Source: Eustoma russellianum (taxonomy: Eukaryota > Streptophyta > Magnoliopsida > Gentianales > Gentianaceae). From it: a stretch of 64,000 bases of DNA. The position numbers and the translations under genes are program-made. Every line of letters begins with the position of its first letter. Positions within the stretch are counted from its first letter, which is position 1. Of this stretch, positions 58,641-64,000 are shown piece after piece. Under the pieces are notes generated by a model. That model had not been told where the DNA came from. It saw only the letters and a program-made list of their open reading frames with translations, and ran no database searches. The stretch covers positions 32,079,707-32,143,706 of the forward strand of contig AP025042.1 in the NCBI GenBank assembly GCA_036186865.1, given 5' to 3'.

Positions 58641-58814
58641 CACAACAATAACATTACTCGTTGTCTTAGAGGCTTCCGCATATGTCATGGTATGAGAGGG
58701 TCGAATATACGCAATCATACCTATGTGTTAGAAACATACAAAGGTTGTTTCTCGATGACCCATAAAAAAAATTGAATGAAGCTGTATCTATCAACTGCTA
58801 CTTCACAATATAAG
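58641..58814 (-). repeat. SINE, same family as 5579-5747
   Basis: The reverse complement begins CTTATATTGTGAAGTAGCAG, contains ATGGGTCATCGAGAAACAAC and ATGATTGCGTATATTCGACC, and ends in a TTATTGTTGTG tail. Confidence 0.75.
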
Positions 58815-59249
58815 AAGTACAACTAATTTAGTAAGTGATTTTATTTTAATTTTTAATTTTAAAAAATCATTGGCTCCATCACAAATGGAAACAAAAAAGT
58901 GCATCACATCCGGGATTTCAAACAGCAGAAACTGAAAGATATGTTCCACAACGGCAGGAATAAGTTCATCCACCGATAACAATGTCACTGATGGGGAAGA
59001 TACATATTGACAAACAACTGGTGAAGTAATTGCGTTTGAAATTATTTGTCCTCATGTAAATTAGTAATGGGTTTTTTTTATTATATAAATAAATTTTCAT
59101 CTCTAACATTACTTCTTACATGAAGTATACTTATATTTTTCCCCACTCGAAAGATTGAGATTTTCATTTAAGAATTCATTTTAAATATACAAGGTTAATA
59201 AGTTAAAACTAGATATTTTGTCAATGAAGTACTAAAAAAAACGTAGTAG
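58815..59249. other. AT-rich intergenic DNA
   Basis: No gene, repeat or RNA recognised. Confidence 0.5.
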
Positions 59250-59257
59250 TAGCACGT

Positions 59258-59563
59258 AGGGCTGTAAATGAACCAAGCCGTTCGGTTGTTCGGCTCGTTT
59301 GTTTGAGCTCGAGCTCGAGCTCGGATCGAATAAAAGGTTAATGAACAGAGCTTGAACACCTTTTTCTGTTCGAGCTCGGTAATTGGTACCGTTCGTTTAA
59401 GATGTTCGGCTCGTTAATGTTGTTCGTGAGTTAAACGAACCAAGCTTGAACAAGTAAATATGTTCGTTTAAATAAACAAACAAGCTCGGCTCGTTCGCTA
59501 AGTTAAATGAACAGAGCTTGAATAACGCAATGCTCGGCTCGTTCGTCTCGTTTACAACCCTAC
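59258..59563. mobile_element. hAT-like miniature element (306 bp)
   Basis: The ends AGGGCTGTAAATGA and, in reverse complement, GTAGGGTTGTAAACGAG form imperfect terminal repeats. The flanks carry a perfect 8-bp duplication TAGCACGT (59250-59257 and 59564-59571). The body is full of CTCGGCTCGTTCG and GAGCTCGAGCTCG repeats. This is a familiar plant hAT-type pattern. No coding sequence. Confidence 0.85.
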
Positions 59564-59571
59564 TAGCACGT

Positions 59572-60731
59572 AACCAGTTCCGCATGAGCTATCATTTTTA
59601 TGACATGTAAATAAAAAAGAATCCAACCATTTGACATGTAATTACAAATTTTTGAGTAACATTACTTTCGTTCACGTAACATAAAAAAACACCTATCTAA
59701 CATTGTTAAACTTTTTTAAAGAAAAACAATGTATTATTTACCTATACTGTCATTTTTATCTTTTCAAGCATATAGCCATTTTTTTTAACCAAACACTTTG
59801 ATTCTTGTAAGTTATTTCATCTAAACATATAACAATATAAAGCTAGTTGTAGGATAAAATTTTGCTTATAAACCAAAGTAGTTTATTTAAGCAACCCGGG
59901 AAAATTACAGTTATCACTCAAACGTTGGTCAAATTTTCTATTTAGCATTTAACTGTTATGAAACCTCAGTTGACATCCAAACGTGGCCAAAATTGACTCA
60001 ATTAACACCAAAAACCGGATGATGACCTGCTACAGCCGGTTTCAGCGAATTTTACCGCCAAAAAACGACTCCCCCTCCCAAATTAACGTCTTTCCCTTCC
60101 ATCCCTTCTGCTGCTACTGTTCTCTGCTGATTTGCCTCCATAAATTAGCCCTCCAATTCACAAAATCATCCAATATACATCAATAATTCACATTCCTCAT
60201 TCCACGTAGCTCAATGGGCACTTCGTGTAGGTTCATGGAAATGCCTTACAAACCTAAAAAGCCGCTGAATTTTTGACTTACATCATCCATCCATGTAGCT
60301 CCATGGAATTAAGACTGAGACAATGAAACCTTACTAGACGAGAGATGTGTCCTTTTCCAACTATCAGAAATTTGGAAGGAGCTCAAAACTTTCACTCAAT
60401 TTTTACACAAAATATGCCGCGCATTTTGTAGATCTCCCTCCTCTCCACTTGGGAGGCTGGCGCTCTCGACTCAACTTTTACCCAAAATCTTCAATTTCTC
60501 TCTAATCACTTCCTCCCGCCGCAACGAATCTTGAAATAATTCTCCAAACCAGCGAAAGTAAACAACTGAAAATCAAAACTTGATTCCTAAATCCAAATGT
60601 GGGGCTTTCCACCAATCCAAAAATTTTCAACATTCCCCTCCAACACAAACCAATCTCTAAGTTTCCTACTACTTTAAGAACACATCTTTCAATCCATTCT
60701 TCATGTAAATCGTTTCTCTCATTCTTCAGTA
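59572..60731. other. Presumed upstream region of the 60732 gene
   Basis: AT-rich to 59890, then mixed sequence. No further ORF on this strand deserves a call. The minus-strand ORF at 60502-60858 overlaps the gene start and looks like an antisense shadow. No firm promoter element was identified. Confidence 0.45.
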
Positions 60732-61064
60732 ATGGCGATACTTTCCCCTTGTGAGTCAAACAATAAAGAAAACATCCCACCAATGAGAAGTCAAGTTTCA
60801 GAGCTTCGTGATTTGCCTTCAGATCGTTTGAAGAAGAAAAAAAGATTAAGGAAGCCACTTGAAGATATTACCAATGTGTTCTACCCTGCTGCATCTTCTT
60901 CACCTGCATTACCGACCCCAGATTCAATTTCACGATTTCGACATGTTTCTTGTTCTTGTTTGCATTGCAGGGCTAGTAATCAAAAGAGAGGAGACGCTAC
61001 AAAGAGGATGGTTCTGTTCAGGAAGCAAAAAAGCACAGTTGTTTTGAGAATGTATTACAGATAG
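60732..61064 (+). CDS. Small basic protein with KEN box and D-box (110 aa), function unknown
   Basis: Single-exon ORF from ATG 60732 to TAG 61062-61064. Near the N-terminus is SNNKENIPPMRS with a KEN box (residues 12-14). Residues 40-48 (RKPLEDITN) match the destruction-box consensus RxxLxxIxN exactly. Between them lies a basic cluster (RLKKKKRLRK), a possible nuclear signal. The second half is Ser/Pro-rich, then CSCLHCR, then a basic C-terminus. No membrane segment, signal peptide or enzyme motif is present. Paired KEN and D-box degrons are known from substrates and inhibitors of the anaphase-promoting complex, so a cell-cycle-regulated protein is the leading inference. I do not recognise the exact family. 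There is no transposon signature, and it is the only gene-like ORF in this interval. Confidence 0.65.
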   Translation: MAILSPCESNNKENIPPMRSQVSELRDLPSDRLKKKKRLRKPLEDITNVFYPAASSSPALPTPDSISRFRHVSCSCLHCRASNQKRGDATKRMVLFRKQKSTVVLRMYYR

Positions 61065-61463
61065 TTCACTGTCCTATTTTAGAAGATTATGGGACTAATA
61101 ATTGCTAAATGAGCCAATTAATAGATTGGTTTCATTCGTAAGAATGAAAGTAATACGTAAACACAAAATGAATTGATTTGATTTGATAATCAAGTTAGCA
61201 ACATAATCCTTTTGCTGGGCTATTTATATGTTAAACTTAACTAATTGTTACTCTGCTAGCAAGTATCTTTATTACCTGCAAATGGCCAAATTGGTATTAC
61301 ATGTGATTTGGTTTTGGGTGTCTAATGGTGTTTCTTGAACTAAAATAGTTCAATTAACTGATTTCTTTTTCGTTTCTTCTTGAGTTCTATGAGAATAACC
61401 AGTGCTGATTTATTTGGAATATAATGGAATAAAGCAAAATGACTCACTAAATTGGTTGCGTTT
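61065..61463. other. 3' flank of the 60732 gene
   Basis: AT-rich, no ORF or repeat recognised; presumably holds the 3' UTR. Confidence 0.5.
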
Positions 61464-61583
61464 CTTATATTGTGAGGTAGCAGTTGATCGACAAAGCTTG
61501 ACGCATCATTATGAGTCTTTGGGGAAACAACTTATGTACATTTTTAATACATGGATATGGTTGTATACATTTGATCTCCCATG
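61464..61583 (+). repeat. SINE copy cut by an LTR
   Basis: Third member of the 5579 family (CTTATATTGTGAGGTAGCAG head, GGGGAAACAAC, ATGGTTGTATACATTTGATC). Its 3' end is cut where the LTR begins, so the SINE is the older insertion. Confidence 0.65.
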
Positions 61584-62339
61584 TGTAGGGGAGAAACAAC
61601 AAATAAGACACAACACCTACAAGGATCAACTTTAAGACAAACAATCAAATGCTTAACTCAATTCACCACAATTGATTCGCCAAACAAAGATCAATCACAC
61701 GTCAAAACCACAAGCAAATCTTCAAAGATAAAGGTGCAATCAACACACGAGATTTATACGTGGAACACCACTTCAATGTGAAGGATAAAAACCACGGGAC
61801 TTGTAAGGAGTCCACCCTTCTTCTCTTATTATGCAAATTGAGGGTAAAAACACCCAAATCAGTCTACAAGGATGTCACAGCCCACCAACAATAACATACA
61901 TAAGAGCCAATAATTGAGAGAGAAGAAAAACTCAGAAATATCACCAAAAATGCAGTTAACACCAGCATCGATTACGAACAATCCAGAGCTGCGAATCAAA
62001 ATATGAACGGTCAGAATGTAGCTCTGTATGTCGCGAAGAATCTGTTAAAATTTTAGCAAAATCCAACGGTTGGATCTCCGGTGATCATCAATGTCGCACA
62101 GTCTGTCCAGAAAAACTGTCCTGCGCGAACTCTGCCTCTCTCCCTCTTTTCTGATATTTTCGTGTGTTTCCCTGCCTGTTCTCTGATGTCGATTTTTTTT
62201 CATCCAAAGAAAAAACCACATTTCCAGGGCTTCTAAGAGAAGCTCTCCCAATGCCCAAACCATTTGGGCCTCACAAAATAAGTGATTGGACCATCACTTA
62301 CAAAATGTCCAACAACAAATGAGCTGGACTACCTCAACA
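61584..62339 (-). repeat. 3' LTR of a decayed copia element
   Basis: Minus-strand ends are TGTTGAGGTAGTCC (62339) and CCCCTACA (61584), about 756 bp. A polypurine tract (GGAGGGGAAGAT on the minus strand, 62340-62351) adjoins it on the pol side. The outer boundary is set by the TG...CA rule only; the partner LTR is beyond the window. Confidence 0.75.
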
Positions 62340-62385
62340 ATCTTCCCCTCCAGCCCAATTTGGGGAAGACCATACGCAAAGCTCA

Positions 62386-64000
62386 TTAAGAGGACATACC
62401 TGCAAGATTGGAACAAAATTCAAGCTTGCTTCCAGGAACTACCTTTGTCAACATATCGACACCATTCTTGTTGGTGTGGATCTTCTTCAACTTCATTAGT
62501 TGCTCTCCAATGACATTACGCAACCAATGATACCTTACATCAATATGCTTCTTGCAGGCTTGGTACATGCTGTTTTTGCTTAAGTCCATAGCACTTTGAC
62601 TATCACAAAACACAACATACTCCCTTTGCTTCAAACCCAACTCTTGAAAGAAATGCTTCAACCAAAACATTTCTTTGCATGCTTCCACAACTGCTATATA
62701 CTCTGTCTCGGTTGTAGACAATGCTACACACTTCTGTAGCTTGGATTGCCATGAAATGGCTCTCCCTGCAAATTTGAACAAGTAACCAGAGGTAGACCTT
62801 CTGTTATCAAGATCACCAACCATATCAGCATCTGTAAATCCCTCAAGAGTAGGCTCACCACCTCCAAAACACAAACTCAATTTTGAGGTGCCATGCAAAT
62901 ATCTCAAGATCCACTTTACAGCTTCCCAGTGAACCTTGCCTGGATTAGCCAAGAATCTGCTAACCAATCCAACAACATATGCTATATCTGGTCTTGTACA
63001 CACCATGGCATACATCAATGAACCAACAGCAGAGGAGTAAGGAATATGTGACATACTTTCCTTCTCTTTCTCAATAGTAGGACAACAATACTTGCTCAAC
63101 TTGAAATGACCTGCAAGTGGCGTATTAAATGGCTTGGCATTCTTCATATTGAACCTTTCAAGCACTCGTTCAATATACTTCTCTTGTGACAGCCAAAGCT
63201 TACCAGCTTTTCTATCACGAATAATTTCAATGCCATGAATTTGCTTTGCAGGACCTAAATCTTTCATATCAAAGGACTTTGACAAATCCTCTTTCAACCT
63301 GTGAATCATCTCAACATCTTGTCCCACTATCAGCATATCGTTTACATACAAACAAAGGATAATGAAGTTACCTTCAGAGAACTTTCTAAAATAAACACAA
63401 GGATCTGCAGAAGTCCGCTTGTACCCATTAATACCCATAAAGGAATCAAACTTGCGGTACCATTGCCTTGGTGTCTGCTTGAGTCCATAGAGACTCTTTT
63501 TCAACTTGCAAACAAAATTATTCTTTTCCTTGACTTCAAATCCTTCCGGCTGCTCCATCTAAATATCCTCATGAAAATCACCATGTAAAAAGCAGTTTTT
63601 ACATCAAGTTGTTCAAGTTCAAGATCCAAACTAGCAGCTAGTCCCAAAATTATACGACTGGAGTCATCTTCACCACTGGTGCAAAAATCTCAACAAAGTC
63701 GATGCCTTTTTTCTGGTGGCATCCTTTCACCACTAGTCTTGCCTTTCGCCTCATTAGCTTGTCGCCATCTTTCTTGTTTTTAAACAACCACCTGTTATTC
63801 AAGACTTTCTTCCCTTTTGGACGCTTCACCAAGTTATAAGTTTCATTCTTCTTCAAAGAGTCCATCTCCTCTTGCATAGCCCTGAGCCAATGGTCTTTGT
63901 CTGGATGTGACAACACCTCTTGAAGGCTCTCAGGCCCCCCTCATCTGTGATTAGGATATACTTTGAACTGGGATACAATCTTGAAGGTTGTCGAACAAGG
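62386..64000 (-). pseudogene. Decayed copia pol: RT and RNase H (partial)
   Basis: From right to left: start of the RT region (ALSHPDKDHW-like, NRWLFKNKKDGD, ARLVVKGCHQKKGIDF; 63650-63916), then frameshifts near 63590-63655 and near 63938. A TAG at 63559-63561 replaces the Tyr of DIYMEQPEGF. A clean 390-codon stretch follows (62386-63558): KKSLYGLKQTPRQWY, YVNDMLIVGQ, TRPDIAYVVGLVSRF, RNase H FTDADMVGD and ALSTTETEYIAV, ending DMLTKVVPGSK. The RT catalytic box reads YVND instead of YVDD. The motif style is Tnt1/Tork-like. Gag, protease and integrase lie outside the window. Confidence 0.9.

Noticed and set aside
60502..60858. 118-codon minus-strand ORF over the 60732 gene start
   Set aside because: No protein-like motif. 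The opposite strand has the conserved-looking degron protein, so this is probably a shadow.

Overview
The window is nuclear DNA of a flowering plant, almost certainly a eudicot. It has intron-containing plant genes, Au-type SINEs, hAT miniature elements and several lineages of plant LTR retrotransposons. There are no operons, rRNA, tRNA or CRISPR features. LTR retrotransposons and their remains cover well over half of it, and host genes survive as islands between them.
Layout. 1-1381: 3' end of a Ty1/copia element plus an LTR fragment, probably sitting in an intron. 1750-5297: last three exons of a Nudix hydrolase (plant NUDT11/15/22, coenzyme A diphosphatase type), then a second diverged copy of its last two exons. 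5579-7474: SINEs and a microsatellite. 8086-24897: one plant gene of an uncharacterised family (tentatively At4g18490-like), broken by a frameshift, by a 7.07 kb copia element in an intron (8908-15973, one intact 1324-codon ORF) and by a young 4.8 kb Ale/Retrofit-like copia inside a coding exon (19860-24666). The next intron looks like a U12-type AT-AC intron. 25241-25447: solo LTR. 27640-43640: an old decayed copia pol, split by a 13.4 kb array (29536-42891) built LTR-internal-LTR-internal-LTR from a non-coding gypsy-like element. The array contains a 10-N assembly gap. 43854-58176: a solo LTR of a related gypsy family in the opposite orientation, split by an 11.5 kb SIRE/Maximus-like copia (46278-57745) that itself carries a hAT insertion just before gag. 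58344-63999: foldback and hAT miniature elements, SINEs, a 110-codon host ORF with perfect KEN-box and D-box motifs, and the decayed 3' part of another copia with its LTR.
Insertion boundaries were set from matching target-site duplications where visible: ATACT (8908-15973), CTTAG/CTAAG (19860-24666), GAAAC (25241-25447), GCTAT (29536-42891), GGTTG (46278-57745), and longer repeats for the hAT and SINE insertions.
The most interesting signal is in the 8908-15973 element. The usual initiator-Met tRNA primer site is missing. The sequence next to the 5' LTR is instead a perfect 13-nt complement of a stretch inside the element's own LTR, as expected for a self-primed (Tf1-like) retrotransposon. 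The same LTR has a perfect mitosis-specific MYB3R (MSA) motif next to its TATA box, and arrays of ATCGAT palindromes that also occur in the unrelated SIRE-like LTR.
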